A stretch of 64,000 nucleotides of DNA from Helicobacter sp. (GCF_017502485.1 NZ_JAFVUX010000010.1:1-64000), one strand, 5' to 3'. Counted from the stretch's first letter, positions 28,648 to 38,548 are shown. Program-made: numbers and translations. Notes: a model not told the origin generated them from the letters alone.

Positions 28648-29501
28648 TACTGCTCCTTAATCTTGTGTGCAAATGCATATAAGCTCTCTTCCCAATTTTC
28701 ACGAAGTGGGTCTAGAATCTCCACATTTAAACCTAATATTTTAGCGATAGATTCTGCACGCTCCTTGTCAAATTGCGGCTGGATAAATAGCGTGCGTATG
28801 CGCTTTTCTTCTATAATCTTGGATAAACGATTTAGCGACTTTAGCTTAATCTCCTTTCCGTCTTCTTCTAGAGCAATTTCTTCAAGCCCAAACTCTTGTG
28901 CCAAATACCCAAATGCCGGGTGCAAGACCAAAAATGCCCTGCCCCTTTGCCCAGCTAAGATTCTAGTGAGATCTTGTGCTATCCTATCAACTCGAGCAAA
29001 AAATGCGGTTAGATTCTTTGTATAGCTCTCTTTATATGCTGGATTAATAGCACATAGCCTTTCATACATAGCCTGCGCCTGCTCTTTTGCAAGCTTCAAA
29101 GATAGCCAAATATGCGGATCGTGCGCGTGCGCAGTGGAATCTAAATGTGCAGAGTTATTTATATGATGGGATAATATATGCGCTAGATTCTTATACACTA
29201 GGGCGCGATTATTACTCGCTAGGCGAGCTTGCAAGGTAGCTTCATAGCTCATACCCACACCAAAAAATGCTACTGCTTGCATAAATGCCAGCGCTTGACT
29301 GGGCTTAGGCTCATAAGTTTCAGGGGACACATCAATTGGCACAACGCTTCTTACCTCCACACTATCACCAGCAATAGCACGGACAAAGTATAGCTGTGGC
29401 GGGACACTCACTAGCACAAGTGGCTTTCTATCTGCGCTAGCAGATTCTGCCACAACGCCGCCAAAACTCAAAAATAATACAAGTATGCAATATCGAATCA
29501 T
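28647..29501 (-). CDS. znuA: Periplasmic zinc-binding protein (ZnuA type)
   Basis: A 284-aa cluster A-I solute-binding protein with a signal peptide (residues 1-18). Metal sites are recognised at DPHIWLS and LHPAFGYLA, with an acidic ligand near the end (LDPL). The first ligand, usually His in an HSYEP-like motif, is SPETYEP here, so Glu may replace it. A short His-rich loop (LSHHINNSAHLDSTAHAHD) fits zinc capture. It overlaps the NlpC/P60 gene upstream and znuC downstream, so the genes form one unit. Confidence 0.88.
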   Translation of the reverse strand: MIRYCILVLFLSFGGVVAESASADRKPLVLVSVPPQLYFVRAIAGDSVEVRSVVPIDVSPETYEPKPSQALAFMQAVAFFGVGMSYEATLQARLASNNRALVYKNLAHILSHHINNSAHLDSTAHAHDPHIWLSLKLAKEQAQAMYERLCAINPAYKESYTKNLTAFFARVDRIAQDLTRILAGQRGRAFLVLHPAFGYLAQEFGLEEIALEEDGKEIKLKSLNRLSKIIEEKRIRTLFIQPQFDKERAESIAKILGLNVEILDPLRENWEESLYAFAHKIKEQ

Positions 29502-30823
29502 CGCGAAGTATCCAATAAGCTATAAAGATTTGTAATACCTACAATCCTATCGATTAAAAGTGTTTTAGAAAATAGACCATTGTGCTCTTTACCAGCATAT
29601 AGGCTTGTTACCACCACGCCTCCTAACATATTTTTATACTTTCTAAATAGTGTTGAAGTTTTCACACTCCACGCGCTATGTGCTACCATAGCGCGCCCTT
29701 GATGCTCACCAATATAGAGCATAATGTGTCCCTTAAGATAGAGTACACTCCCAAAAGGCACGCCGTGTTCTATAATATAACGCTCTTTTTGCTTGCGGTT
29801 TAAGTGCGAGAGGTCTTGCATGCTCTTTTTCACCTGCGCTTGGGCGAGCGAGTTTCTAGGGAGATAAAGCCCATAGTTGGCAAAAATATCGCGGATAAAA
29901 GCTGAGCAATCCCTGCTTGCTAGATAGCCTCCCCAGCCATATTTATCTCCTAGCATTACATTGATAAGCTCTGCTGTGCGCACTTGGCTAAATGTGCGAG
30001 GAAAGCTCCCTAGCATATCTTGTGTGGCAATACTAGATTCTACTAACTGCGCTCTGCCTTGCATATCACGCACTGCCACTAACACGATGCTATGATCTTT
30101 CAAACTCTTTACCATAGGGAGAATCTGCCCCAATCGCGCATTAGTAAGAAATTTTCCTTTATGATAAAGTGGGATATTATCACGCTTTGGCAGAATATAT
30201 GATGCATTTTTTAGCTGTGTGATCTGCTTATCACCAACTAACCCAAACTTGCTCACTAGAATCCACCCAGAAACAAACCCGCTTTGTATATGTGCCCAAC
30301 GCTTTGTTTTATCATAATGTGTAACAAGCACAGGCGTATTAGCAAAAATCCACGAGTTTTGCCATTGATCAAAGGGAAAATCATCTTCTGTATCAAAGCG
30401 CATTTTCTCGCTTGGCACTACGCGGACATTGGTAGATTCTGTGATAATGGCTCTTTGTGCAGCACTAGGATAGCGCGCAATATCCATAGAATCTAAAATT
30501 CCTTGTGTAAATTCCTTAGAATTAGGTAGGCGATTCTCGCCAAATCCAGGCTTGGTTTGCAAGGAGTTTCGCACCCAAAACACACCTTTTACATCAGGGT
30601 TAGGCTTGGCAAACCAAGGAGAAAAATGCGCCTTTAAGTAAGCTTTTTTAAGCAAGCGCGTATCAAAGCTAGAGTCTGCAAACTCATCTTTAGCCATTAG
30701 GTAAAATCGCGCGTCTTGCGGATATATACCTACATCTTTTGCTATGGTGGTTATCTGTCTTTTTGCACAGCCTGTAAGTAGGCAAGCCATAACACATAAG
30801 GCGACAAGATAGATTCTAGCCAT
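29498..30823 (-). CDS. NlpC/P60 family lipoprotein with SH3-like domains
   Basis: A 441-aa peptidoglycan hydrolase. A signal peptide ends in a lipobox (LLTGC, Cys19). SH3-like segments (about 130-290) carry NVRVVPSEK and WAHIQSGFVSGWI. The NlpC/P60 catalytic domain follows, with Cys in ASRDCSAFIRDIF (about residue 305) and histidines in KGHIMLYIG and VAHSAW. It likely cuts D-Glu-mDAP bonds in stem peptides. H. pylori has a similar gene (HP0087) beside mqo. It overlaps the ArsC-like stop (TAATG) upstream and znuA (ATGA) downstream. Confidence 0.85.
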   Translation of the reverse strand: MARIYLVALCVMACLLTGCAKRQITTIAKDVGIYPQDARFYLMAKDEFADSSFDTRLLKKAYLKAHFSPWFAKPNPDVKGVFWVRNSLQTKPGFGENRLPNSKEFTQGILDSMDIARYPSAAQRAIITESTNVRVVPSEKMRFDTEDDFPFDQWQNSWIFANTPVLVTHYDKTKRWAHIQSGFVSGWILVSKFGLVGDKQITQLKNASYILPKRDNIPLYHKGKFLTNARLGQILPMVKSLKDHSIVLVAVRDMQGRAQLVESSIATQDMLGSFPRTFSQVRTAELINVMLGDKYGWGGYLASRDCSAFIRDIFANYGLYLPRNSLAQAQVKKSMQDLSHLNRKQKERYIIEHGVPFGSVLYLKGHIMLYIGEHQGRAMVAHSAWSVKTSTLFRKYKNMLGGVVVTSLYAGKEHNGLFSKTLLIDRIVGITNLYSLLDTSR

Positions 30824-31188
30824 TAGCCAAACACTTCCGCCAAACAGCTCTCATCAAAGCCCACAATCACTCGCAGAGTACTTGTGGAGCTAGGCTTATA
30901 AGTAATCACCGGACGCTTGATAAGCAGTGGATATCCTAACATTAACTGCTGCTTTTGCTCCGGATTTAGGGTACGCTCCTTTAGCCCAAGCTTTTTGTAA
31001 GTCGCGCCCTTTGTGTTAAGCAATACTTCTACCCCTATCTCCCCCACAAGCCACTCCAAAAATCTAGAATCTAGGGGCGCAGTTTTCCAATCGACAAATT
31101 CATACGACAAATTTTTAGATTCTAGGTATTTGCGTGCCTTTTGCACACTACCACAAGTTTTAATCCCATATATAGTAATCGCTTCCAT
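30823..31188 (-). CDS. ArsC/Spx-family (YffB-like) protein
   Basis: A 121-aa thioredoxin-fold protein with one Cys in IKTCGSVQKARKYL (Cys12) and the RPVITY segment near residue 90. ArsC-type arsenate reductases and the Spx/YffB group share this fold; a C-G-S (not C-X-X-C) motif fits the YffB group of unknown function better than a full reductase. It sits 9 nt after the tyrosine phosphatase gene. Confidence 0.75.
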   Translation of the reverse strand: MEAITIYGIKTCGSVQKARKYLESKNLSYEFVDWKTAPLDSRFLEWLVGEIGVEVLLNTKGATYKKLGLKERTLNPEQKQQLMLGYPLLIKRPVITYKPSSTSTLRVIVGFDESCLAEVFG

Positions 31189-31197
31189 ACACCACTC

Positions 31198-31692
31198 CTA
31201 TCTCCTCAATCGTCCAAGCAAGTCCGCTATGGCATTTTGTAGCATTACATAGACTTTTTTAAACCCATCTGCCCCGCTATAGTAAGGATCAGGTACCTCT
31301 GCACCATCTAGCCCAAAATCTCCTAGCAAGGCGATCTTATGGCTCTCAAAGCCCATAGCTTTTAGCGCAGCAAGATTACTTCTATCCATAGCAACAAACA
31401 AATCCACATTGCTATGAGCATAAGGGTTTACCTGCTTACTTGTGTAATGTGCTATATCAATGCCATTTTCTCGCGCGATAGCAATTGAGCGCGCATCGAT
31501 AGGATCGCCATTATGAAACCCTGAAGTCCCAGCTGATGAAAATTCTAGGCTTGGCATATTTGAAGCTTGCGCATATAGTGCATTTGCAATGCCTTCTGCA
31601 AGAGGTGAGCGACAAATATTCCCCAAGCATACAAACATAATATTCACTTTCTCTTGCTCGCATAGCTGCGTAAGATAAGATTCTAACTCCAC
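31198..31692 (-). CDS. Low-molecular-weight protein tyrosine phosphatase
   Basis: A 164-aa phosphatase. The P-loop CLGNICRSP (Cys22 to Arg28, C-X5-R) and the general-acid DPYYSG near residue 131 are present. The family acts on phosphotyrosine or arginine phosphate. The GTG start at 31692 has AGGAGG at correct spacing and overlaps the stop of the upstream membrane protein. It lies beside the ArsC-like gene. Confidence 0.92.
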   Translation of the reverse strand: MELESYLTQLCEQEKVNIMFVCLGNICRSPLAEGIANALYAQASNMPSLEFSSAGTSGFHNGDPIDARSIAIARENGIDIAHYTSKQVNPYAHSNVDLFVAMDRSNLAALKAMGFESHKIALLGDFGLDGAEVPDPYYSGADGFKKVYVMLQNAIADLLGRLRR

Positions 31693-31693
31693 T

Positions 31694-32566
31694 TTAATGC
31701 CTCCTCTTTAATAGGCTTTTTAAACTGCTGGGCTTAATATTTCCGTGTATTGAAGCATACATCCACTCACCACACCACGCCATAAGCCCAATGATAAGAA
31801 AAATAGTGCGCGTATTGGTATAATCAGCTTGTGCAATTATCTTTGAACATAGAGAAAACACCAGTACCCCAACCACAAGCCACAACAAATTAGCATACTC
31901 ATAGAATCCAAATAGTTCTTGATTACGATATAGTACTACCACCACACACAAGAATCCAAAGTAAAACAGCCACAAGTCAATGTATAAAAGTGGGTTAGAC
32001 TTGCCATAATAAGGCTGTATTGCATAGGCAAAAAGTACAAACAATGTCGTATTGATACTTGGCATATACGCACTAAGCCACTCGCCCCATTTATTAAAGA
32101 TATTTAGACGGATCTTACACGCTGGCAGGGCAAGAGGTAAGATGATAAAACACACATACACAAACACATACACGCTAATATCAGCGATCTTCCATAGCAC
32201 CACACCTCCAAATGTATCGCTAAAAGCATAGGCGATTTCATCAGGCTGATTTTGCATAACACCCTTAGTAATGCGGAAAAATAGCACAAGCAACACAATT
32301 ACCCCAATGATTAGGGCTACGACTTTTTCTGTTGTGTTATGTCTCTTTCGGCGGATAGAGTAGGCGATAAACACCCCACACATTAACACAAAGCAAACAA
32401 GCAGGAGATTACTTGTAAAATCATACGCTCTATGGGGATAGGAAAATACTAAAAAAAGCTGGGAGAATGTCGCACTCAGGCTTGATACAATCAATGAAAG
32501 CAACACAAACACCACAAAAAAGAAAAACAACGAAGAAAATAGAATCTTACTCTCAACACCTTTCAT
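31694..32566 (-). CDS. Multipass membrane protein of unknown function
   Basis: The 290-aa protein has about eight hydrophobic segments, with a charged loop near residue 75 (RRKRHNTTEK) and a basic C-terminus (LKSLLKRRH). It resembles no family I can name. It lies 8 nt after the amidase gene and directly before the tyrosine phosphatase, so it may belong to the same envelope unit. Confidence 0.7.
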   Translation of the reverse strand: MKGVESKILFSSLFFFFVVFVLLSLIVSSLSATFSQLFLVFSYPHRAYDFTSNLLLVCFVLMCGVFIAYSIRRKRHNTTEKVVALIIGVIVLLVLFFRITKGVMQNQPDEIAYAFSDTFGGVVLWKIADISVYVFVYVCFIILPLALPACKIRLNIFNKWGEWLSAYMPSINTTLFVLFAYAIQPYYGKSNPLLYIDLWLFYFGFLCVVVVLYRNQELFGFYEYANLLWLVVGVLVFSLCSKIIAQADYTNTRTIFLIIGLMAWCGEWMYASIHGNIKPSSLKSLLKRRH

Positions 32567-32574
32567 ACTCTATC

Positions 32575-33762
32575 CTAAAAATTTTTCACAACAAACCCAT
32601 CAATCCCATCAGCAATCCCTACTGCTAATGACCTTTGATATGCATCATCATTTAATCTTGGAGCTTCAATAGGGCTAGAATTATAGCCTATTTCTATCAA
32701 CACCGATGGCATTAGCGCGCCAGCTAGCACCCAAAATGGACCCTCTCGCACACCGCCATCTGTAACGCCCTGATATTTTTGGCGCAATCTTTTTAGAATC
32801 CCATATTGAATATCTATGGCAAGTTTATTGGAAGCAAGTAGGCGGTGAGAATTAAGCGAGTTTAAAAATGTCTGCTTGGAAAAATAGTTCATCACATCAA
32901 TGTCGTCTTTATTTTCTTGCTCTGCGACATCGCGTGCGCGATCACTTCTAGCAGTGGATAAGAAGTAGGTCTCCACACCTTTTGGGGACTTTTTCGCACT
33001 CTTTGGGACAGAGTTGGCGTGGATTGAGACAAACAAGTCTGCATTTTTCGCATTGGCAAAATCTGTGCGCTCTTTAAGATTAAGATAGACATCTTTATCG
33101 CGTGTCATATAAGTAATATAGCCCCTTTTTTTTAGCTCTCTACTTAAATGTGTCGCAACTTTTAGCACGATATGCTTCTCGCACACTTTTGTAACCCCAA
33201 GCGTGCCACAATCCTTACCACCATGCCCTGCATCAATCACAACCTTGTAACCCTTCTTGGGCTTGGGAGACGATGGACTTGGCGGAGTAGATTCTATGGG
33301 CTTTATGGGAGATGATGCAGAAGATGGTGCGGGGGACTTTGTAGGCGGCTTTTGCTCTTGCTTAGGCTGAGTTGGCTTTGGGGTGGCTTTGGAGTCTTGA
33401 ATGGATTCTGGAATTTTATCTACAAAAGATAGATAGAGATTATTTTGCACAAGCTTGATTTGATAAATGACACCATTGCCATTAGTGATGACAAAGCGCG
33501 TGATTTGTGGTGTGTTTTGCGCGATAGTTACTTGTGCATTACGAGGAAAAAAATACACCTTCTTGCCATTATCTAACACAGCTTTTATATCAATATAAAC
33601 GGCATTATTAGAAATTTTTATCGGCTTTAAATCAAGACTCTCAACACTTGAAGAAAATACAACCTTTAAGCTACTTGCGCCAAATGGGATAGAGTTTGTG
33701 ATATGGAGAGTTTGACTCTTTGCAAAACAAATGCCTAGCACAAAGAGAAAAGCTCGCCACAC
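32575..33762 (-). CDS. N-acetylmuramoyl-L-alanine amidase (AmiA/AmiC type)
   Basis: A 395-aa exported zinc amidase that cleaves the septal peptidoglycan amide bond. The order is signal peptide (FLFVLGICFAKS), AMIN-like domain (to about 125), Pro-rich linker (130-165) and catalytic domain from about 172 (VVIDAGHGGKDCGTLG, FVSIHANS, LIEIGYNSS). The start is GTG at 33762, overlapping the gene upstream (nitronate monooxygenase). An amidase sits in this same position in H. pylori. Confidence 0.92.
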   Translation of the reverse strand: MWRAFLFVLGICFAKSQTLHITNSIPFGASSLKVVFSSSVESLDLKPIKISNNAVYIDIKAVLDNGKKVYFFPRNAQVTIAQNTPQITRFVITNGNGVIYQIKLVQNNLYLSFVDKIPESIQDSKATPKPTQPKQEQKPPTKSPAPSSASSPIKPIESTPPSPSSPKPKKGYKVVIDAGHGGKDCGTLGVTKVCEKHIVLKVATHLSRELKKRGYITYMTRDKDVYLNLKERTDFANAKNADLFVSIHANSVPKSAKKSPKGVETYFLSTARSDRARDVAEQENKDDIDVMNYFSKQTFLNSLNSHRLLASNKLAIDIQYGILKRLRQKYQGVTDGGVREGPFWVLAGALMPSVLIEIGYNSSPIEAPRLNDDAYQRSLAVGIADGIDGFVVKNF

Positions 33763-33768
33763 CCACCA

Positions 33769-34860
33769 TTATCCTTGTGTGAGTTCTTCTATAAGCTCTT
33801 TTACGCTAATGATTTTTTGGATTCTATATCCATTGGCACCGCTAAAATACAATCCTTCTGTTTTATCGCCTAGGTGCCCCTTCCCCAAGCTATCAGCAAT
33901 ACAATAGCCCACCTTTTTAGCCTCCACACCCCTATGGCAAGGAGCTACGCAATTACTCACGCACCGCACTTTTGGGGCGTTGCCCTCTTCTAGTCGCTTT
34001 AGCACCCCTATGCGCAACGCCCTAGCAGGGTAACCCACAGGAGACTTTACAAGCTCAATATCTGTCTCTTGGATATGAGGCATAATCTCTTGATACGCCT
34101 TAGCATCACACTCTTTCGTCCCCAAAAAACGCGTCCCCATCTGCACACCACTTGCCCCAAGTGCTATAAATTTATCAATATCATCTCTATCCCACACCCC
34201 ACCTGCTGCGATAATAGGAATATTGCCCCAATTTTTAGCTTCCTGGGCAATTTGTGGGACAATGGCTTCTAACTGAAACTCTGGCTTAAAACAATCTTCG
34301 TATTTAAAGCCCTGATGCCCCCCACTCAAAGGTCCTTCTACTACAACAGCATCTGGGACACGCTTATATCGCTCTTCCCAACGCTTGCAAATAATCTTCA
34401 AAGCTTTTACTGAAGAGACGATAGGCACTAGTGCTACATCAGGGAAATTCTTCGTAAATTCTGGCATATTTGTTGGCAAGCCAGCACCTGTTACAATGAT
34501 ATTTGCCCCAGCTTCGCACGCATCACGCACCACGCGCCCATAGTCATTAATGGCGTGCAAAATGTTTGCGCCAAGCGGATTACTCCCACAGATTTTACGA
34601 GCATTAGCAAAAATCTCATTAAGTGCGGTTTTTGAGTAGAAGTTAATCGTCTCAAAGGGTTTATTATGCACAAGTTTTTCGACAAACTGCATCTTCTTAT
34701 AATACCCGGTACCCACGGCAGAAATAATACCCAAAGCCCCTTCTTTAGCAACACTTCCAGCCAGCTCATCCCAGCTTATCCCCACGCCCATACCACCTTG
34801 AAAAATGGGGATTTTTATCATATGTTTTCCTATTGTTAATGGTTGCAAAGGTTTTTTCAT
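33769..34860 (-). CDS. Nitronate monooxygenase family protein
   Basis: A 363-aa FMN enzyme of the 2-nitropropane dioxygenase class: QGGMGVGISW at the start, IVTGAGLPTNMP, VEGPLSGGHQGF and AAGGVWDRDDIDKFI. It normally oxidises alkyl nitronates. It is in the tyrS-to-amidase run, as in H. pylori. Two extra cysteines occur near the C-terminus (RCVSNCVAPCHRGV), seen in some bacterial members. Confidence 0.9.
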   Translation of the reverse strand: MKKPLQPLTIGKHMIKIPIFQGGMGVGISWDELAGSVAKEGALGIISAVGTGYYKKMQFVEKLVHNKPFETINFYSKTALNEIFANARKICGSNPLGANILHAINDYGRVVRDACEAGANIIVTGAGLPTNMPEFTKNFPDVALVPIVSSVKALKIICKRWEERYKRVPDAVVVEGPLSGGHQGFKYEDCFKPEFQLEAIVPQIAQEAKNWGNIPIIAAGGVWDRDDIDKFIALGASGVQMGTRFLGTKECDAKAYQEIMPHIQETDIELVKSPVGYPARALRIGVLKRLEEGNAPKVRCVSNCVAPCHRGVEAKKVGYCIADSLGKGHLGDKTEGLYFSGANGYRIQKIISVKELIEELTQG

Positions 34861-34872
34861 TCTTCTAAGTCC

Positions 34873-36099
34873 TTATCGTATAATAGCTTTTAAAAACCTG
34901 CGCTTGCCGATTTGAATGATGTATTCCCCGCTTGTAAGCTTGAGGTTTTCATCAACAATCTTTTGCTGGTTGATCTTAAGTGCGCCTGCTTGTATATCTC
35001 GCCTAGCCTGAGAAGTAGAAGAGCAAAGCCCACCCTCTTGTAGCACCCTGCAAATCCAAACACCAAAGTCAAACTCCCTTGCCACAATCTCACTTGGCAT
35101 CTCCTTTTGGGCAAAGACCTTTTCAAACTCTGTTTGTGCAGATTCTGCGATACTCTTATCATAGAATCTAGCGGTAATCTCAAAAGCCAATGCCTGCTTC
35201 ACAGCCTTTGGATGTAAACTTCCTAGCTCCACGCTCTGACGCAAAGATTCTAACTCATCTAGCGATTTGCAACTCAAAAGCTCATAATATTTCCACATAA
35301 GCACATCAGAAATGCTCATTATCTTAGCATACATTGTATTAGGTTTTTCTGTAACGGCAATGTAATTCCCCAGAGACTTGCTCATTTTTTGCACACCATC
35401 TAGCCCTTCTAATAAAGGCACAGTTAAGACAGACTGCTCTTTAGCAAGCCCATAAGCACGCTGCAAGGTGCGCCCCACAAGAAGATTAAACTTCTGGTCA
35501 TTTCCACCTAGCTCAATATCACAATTAAGCGCGACAGAATCATAGCCCTGCAAAAGTGGGTAGATAAACTCAATAATACTAATGGGTAGATTCTCTTTAT
35601 AACGCTTAGTGAAGTCATCGCGCTCAAGCATTCTTGCCACAGAAAACTGCGCAGTAAGCTGCACGAGCCCGGTGATACCAAGCGCACTGATCCAAGTGGA
35701 GTTAAAGCATACTTGTGTATGTGTAGAATCTAGTACTTTAAACACCTGCTCCTTATAAGTCGTGGCATTTTGCTCTACTTCTTCGCGTGAGAGCTGTTTG
35801 CGCGTTTGCGTCTTACCGCTTGGATCGCCAATAGTGGCAGTAAAATCACCGATAAGAAACTTCACATCACCACCATAGCGCTGAAAAGTCGCAAGCTTTG
35901 ATAGTAGCACCACATGCCCCAAATGCAAATCCGGCGCAGTAGGGTCAAACCCAGCTTTTACAATAAACCGCTCCCCCGTGGTGAAAAATCGCTCCACAAG
36001 ACTTGCGATATACTCTTCCCCGATAAATTCACTAGCCCCCCTTTTAATCTCTAGCATAGCTTGTTTAGTGTTTTCTTTGATTTCTTGTGGAGATAACAT
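34873..36099 (-). CDS. tyrS: Tyrosyl-tRNA synthetase
   Basis: Charges tRNA-Tyr. The HIGH-like LHLGHVVLL, the GGNDQKFNLLVGR substrate segment and KMSKSLGNYI are present, with a C-terminal S4-type RNA-binding domain. The frame opens at 36141 inside spoT, but the ATG at 36099 begins MLSPQEIKENTK with AAAGG upstream, so I chose 36099 (408 aa). It starts 10 nt after the spoT stop. Confidence 0.95.
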   Translation of the reverse strand: MLSPQEIKENTKQAMLEIKRGASEFIGEEYIASLVERFFTTGERFIVKAGFDPTAPDLHLGHVVLLSKLATFQRYGGDVKFLIGDFTATIGDPSGKTQTRKQLSREEVEQNATTYKEQVFKVLDSTHTQVCFNSTWISALGITGLVQLTAQFSVARMLERDDFTKRYKENLPISIIEFIYPLLQGYDSVALNCDIELGGNDQKFNLLVGRTLQRAYGLAKEQSVLTVPLLEGLDGVQKMSKSLGNYIAVTEKPNTMYAKIMSISDVLMWKYYELLSCKSLDELESLRQSVELGSLHPKAVKQALAFEITARFYDKSIAESAQTEFEKVFAQKEMPSEIVAREFDFGVWICRVLQEGGLCSSTSQARRDIQAGALKINQQKIVDENLKLTSGEYIIQIGKRRFLKAIIR

Positions 36100-36109
36100 A
36101 CAATACCTT

Positions 36110-38251
36110 TCAATTTTGATACGCGTCTTTAAAATTAGCAAAATCTATAATAACAAACTTGCTTGAAAGCAGTTCTTTTATGCGCTTATGGCTTGTATCT
36201 TCAACATCAAACACAATCTCGCAATACAGCGATGGTGCTTGTCTATCATAGCCGCAATAATTAATCCCTATCACATTACACCGCTCTTTTGCTAGCACCG
36301 ATAAGAATGACACCAGTGCGCCTGCCCTATCATCTAGAGATACAATCACCTTATATGCCTTTTTATTAACCTGCGCCCACTTAGCAAAGACCATCTGCTC
36401 ACCCTTATCAATGGCTCCACTTAGTTTATCACAAAGCTTATGGTGGATAATCGCCTTTTGGTTACTAAGAACTGCCATCATAGAGTCTCCATACTTAGGG
36501 CGACAGCAGTAGTCAAATGCCACGCCATTAATCGTACGATTACTAATGAAGATAAAGTTTTCCAGCTGGATTTGCTTAGGTGCTAAAACATTAAAGCGCA
36601 CTTTTGCTAGCCAATTTCCAAAGCTCTGTGTAATAGCGGTATATTGCTCCTGCAAATACTCTTCATCATACACACATCGCGCAAGGTTAGAATCTAAATT
36701 GCGCATAGATAAATAGCGTGCAAACACAGCAGAATCCTTGCTAAAAATTGTGGCTAAAATATTGACCCCAGCCTTTTTCTCTATCTCTTTCAAGCGGTTT
36801 TGCGCTTGGATTTTTAGGTGATTTTTCGCACGAGAAGTTTTGACCATATCAATCCAAGTGTATTTAGGCATTTCACTAGGATCGCTGACAATTTTTACAA
36901 TATCACCAGATTTTAGCGTTTGTAGCAAGGATACTTGCTGATTGTTGATATAAGCACTTTTAGCCTGATCCCCAAGCTCACTATGGATTAGATAAGCAAA
37001 ATCAAGCACCACAGCCCCAGCTGGCAAACTAAAGGTATCGCCATTAGGCGAGAAAACAACAATATCTTCTCGATATAAGTCATTTTTGGCAAGCTCATAA
37101 AACTCTTCAATGTCATTGTTTTGGTATTGGAGATTTTGTAGCCACTCAAGACTTGGGGTAATCACACCATCACTCTTATACTTCCAATGTGCAGCAACCC
37201 CAAACTCCGCATTTTTATGCATATCAAAAGTGCGGATTTGCACTTCAAATACACGCGACTTGTCGAAGATTGTCGTGTGGATTGTTTGGTAAGCATTTTC
37301 CTTGGGTAAAGCAATGTAATCCTTAAAGCGTGAGATAATGGGCTTGAATGCCAAATGCACAAGCCCTAGAATCTTATAACACTCAATAGTCGTTTTTACT
37401 AGAATCCTAACTGCTAACAAGTCTAAAATCTCATCAATCCCAACGCCCTTTCGCTGCATTTTTAGGTAGATAGAGTAAGGACGCTTAATCCTACTCTCCA
37501 GTACAAACTGCGTCTCATCAAAGCCATTTTGCAAAAGTAGCTGCTGGATTTTATTCTCAAACTCATTAAGTTGTAAAAATAAGGGTTGGTTATTATTCTT
37601 CAAAAATTCTTGTATCTTTTGGTATTCTTGGGGAAAGATATATAAGAAGCTTTTATCTTCTAGCTCATTTTTGATACTAGAAATCCCAAGTCTATGAGCA
37701 ATTGGCGCATAGACAACAAGTGTTTCTTTTGCCTTGCGTTGCCGCTTTTTCTCACTCATCACCCCAAGTGTTAGCATATTATGCAAGCGATCGCAGATTT
37801 TTATCACAAGCACGCGCGGATCATTAACTGCAGCAATAAGCATTTTTCTAAAGGTGAGTGCCGCTACTGCTAGGCGTTGGTTAGCTGCTTTCTCCCCTAG
37901 CTCTTCTGCTTGGATTTCATCGATTTTGGTAAGCCCATCTACAAGCTGAGCGACAGACTCACCAAAATCCACTTCCACACTTTTGAGATCAATATCTGTA
38001 TCTTCCACTACATCGTGCAAGAGCGCAGCGCACACCATCGCCTCATCACCACCATAAAATGCCACCAAACACGCCACACAAAGTGGATGCACGATATAAG
38101 GCTCTCCTGTTTGGCGAAACTGCCCCTCGTGGCTCTTTTGCGCACAGACAATAGCGCGTTGGATATTTGCCGTAATCTCACAAAGACTTGAGAGTAGATT
38201 CTTTGCCTGCGAAAAAGTCTTTAGCTCTTGAACTTGCGTAAAAATTTCCAA
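36110..38251 (-). CDS. spoT: Bifunctional (p)ppGpp synthetase/hydrolase (RelA/SpoT)
   Basis: A 713-aa RSH protein that makes and degrades (p)ppGpp, the stringent signal. The order is HD hydrolase (IVHPLCVACL, ALLHDVVEDTD), synthetase (KRPYSIYLKMQRKG, GLVHLAFKPI), TGS (VFSPNGDTFSLPAG) and a C-terminal ACT domain. It is likely the sole RSH. It lies in the rpoZ-spoT-tyrS order known in H. pylori. Confidence 0.96.
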   Translation of the reverse strand: MEIFTQVQELKTFSQAKNLLSSLCEITANIQRAIVCAQKSHEGQFRQTGEPYIVHPLCVACLVAFYGGDEAMVCAALLHDVVEDTDIDLKSVEVDFGESVAQLVDGLTKIDEIQAEELGEKAANQRLAVAALTFRKMLIAAVNDPRVLVIKICDRLHNMLTLGVMSEKKRQRKAKETLVVYAPIAHRLGISSIKNELEDKSFLYIFPQEYQKIQEFLKNNNQPLFLQLNEFENKIQQLLLQNGFDETQFVLESRIKRPYSIYLKMQRKGVGIDEILDLLAVRILVKTTIECYKILGLVHLAFKPIISRFKDYIALPKENAYQTIHTTIFDKSRVFEVQIRTFDMHKNAEFGVAAHWKYKSDGVITPSLEWLQNLQYQNNDIEEFYELAKNDLYREDIVVFSPNGDTFSLPAGAVVLDFAYLIHSELGDQAKSAYINNQQVSLLQTLKSGDIVKIVSDPSEMPKYTWIDMVKTSRAKNHLKIQAQNRLKEIEKKAGVNILATIFSKDSAVFARYLSMRNLDSNLARCVYDEEYLQEQYTAITQSFGNWLAKVRFNVLAPKQIQLENFIFISNRTINGVAFDYCCRPKYGDSMMAVLSNQKAIIHHKLCDKLSGAIDKGEQMVFAKWAQVNKKAYKVIVSLDDRAGALVSFLSVLAKERCNVIGINYCGYDRQAPSLYCEIVFDVEDTSHKRIKELLSSKFVIIDFANFKDAYQN

Positions 38252-38281
38252 ACGCCACTCCTAAATGCGTGTGCGTGAATA

Positions 38282-38497
38282 TTAGTCTATCTCTTCAATG
38301 CGCTCTAAAACAAGCTTTCCTTCAGCGATCTCGCGCATAGCCACATCAGCTAGCTTTTCAAGCTTGAGATTTGCCCCTACGAGATTTGGCGCACCATTAT
38401 TAAGTTGCTTCACGCGCTTAAAGATCATATTTGCAAGCACATAACGATCATTATTGACTTGCTCCAAAGCCTTTGCCGCAATTTGTTCTGTCCTCAT
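38282..38497 (-). CDS. rpoZ: RNA polymerase omega subunit
   Basis: The 71-aa omega subunit helps assemble RNA polymerase and, with DksA, senses ppGpp. The sequence (MRTEQIAAKALEQVNND, RYVLANMIFKRVKQLNNG) and length are typical of the Helicobacter group. It lies 30 nt before spoT, a conserved pair. The minus-strand promoter (TACAAT at 38544-38539) is 42 nt upstream. Confidence 0.93.
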   Translation of the reverse strand: MRTEQIAAKALEQVNNDRYVLANMIFKRVKQLNNGAPNLVGANLKLEKLADVAMREIAEGKLVLERIEEID

Positions 38498-38538
38498 ACT
38501 TTATCCTTAGTGTTTGCCTTAAAGTTTGTAAAGTCTTT

Positions 38539-38548
38539 ATTGTATAAT
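38539..38548. promoter_or_regulatory. Bidirectional -10 region between rpoZ and cca
   Basis: The sequence ATTGTATAAT reads TATAAT on the plus strand (38543-38548) and TACAAT on the minus strand (38544-38539). The minus hexamer is placed for rpoZ, whose ATG is 42 nt away. The plus hexamer is far from cca, which has a better-placed TATGAT at 38594-38599. Confidence 0.45.
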
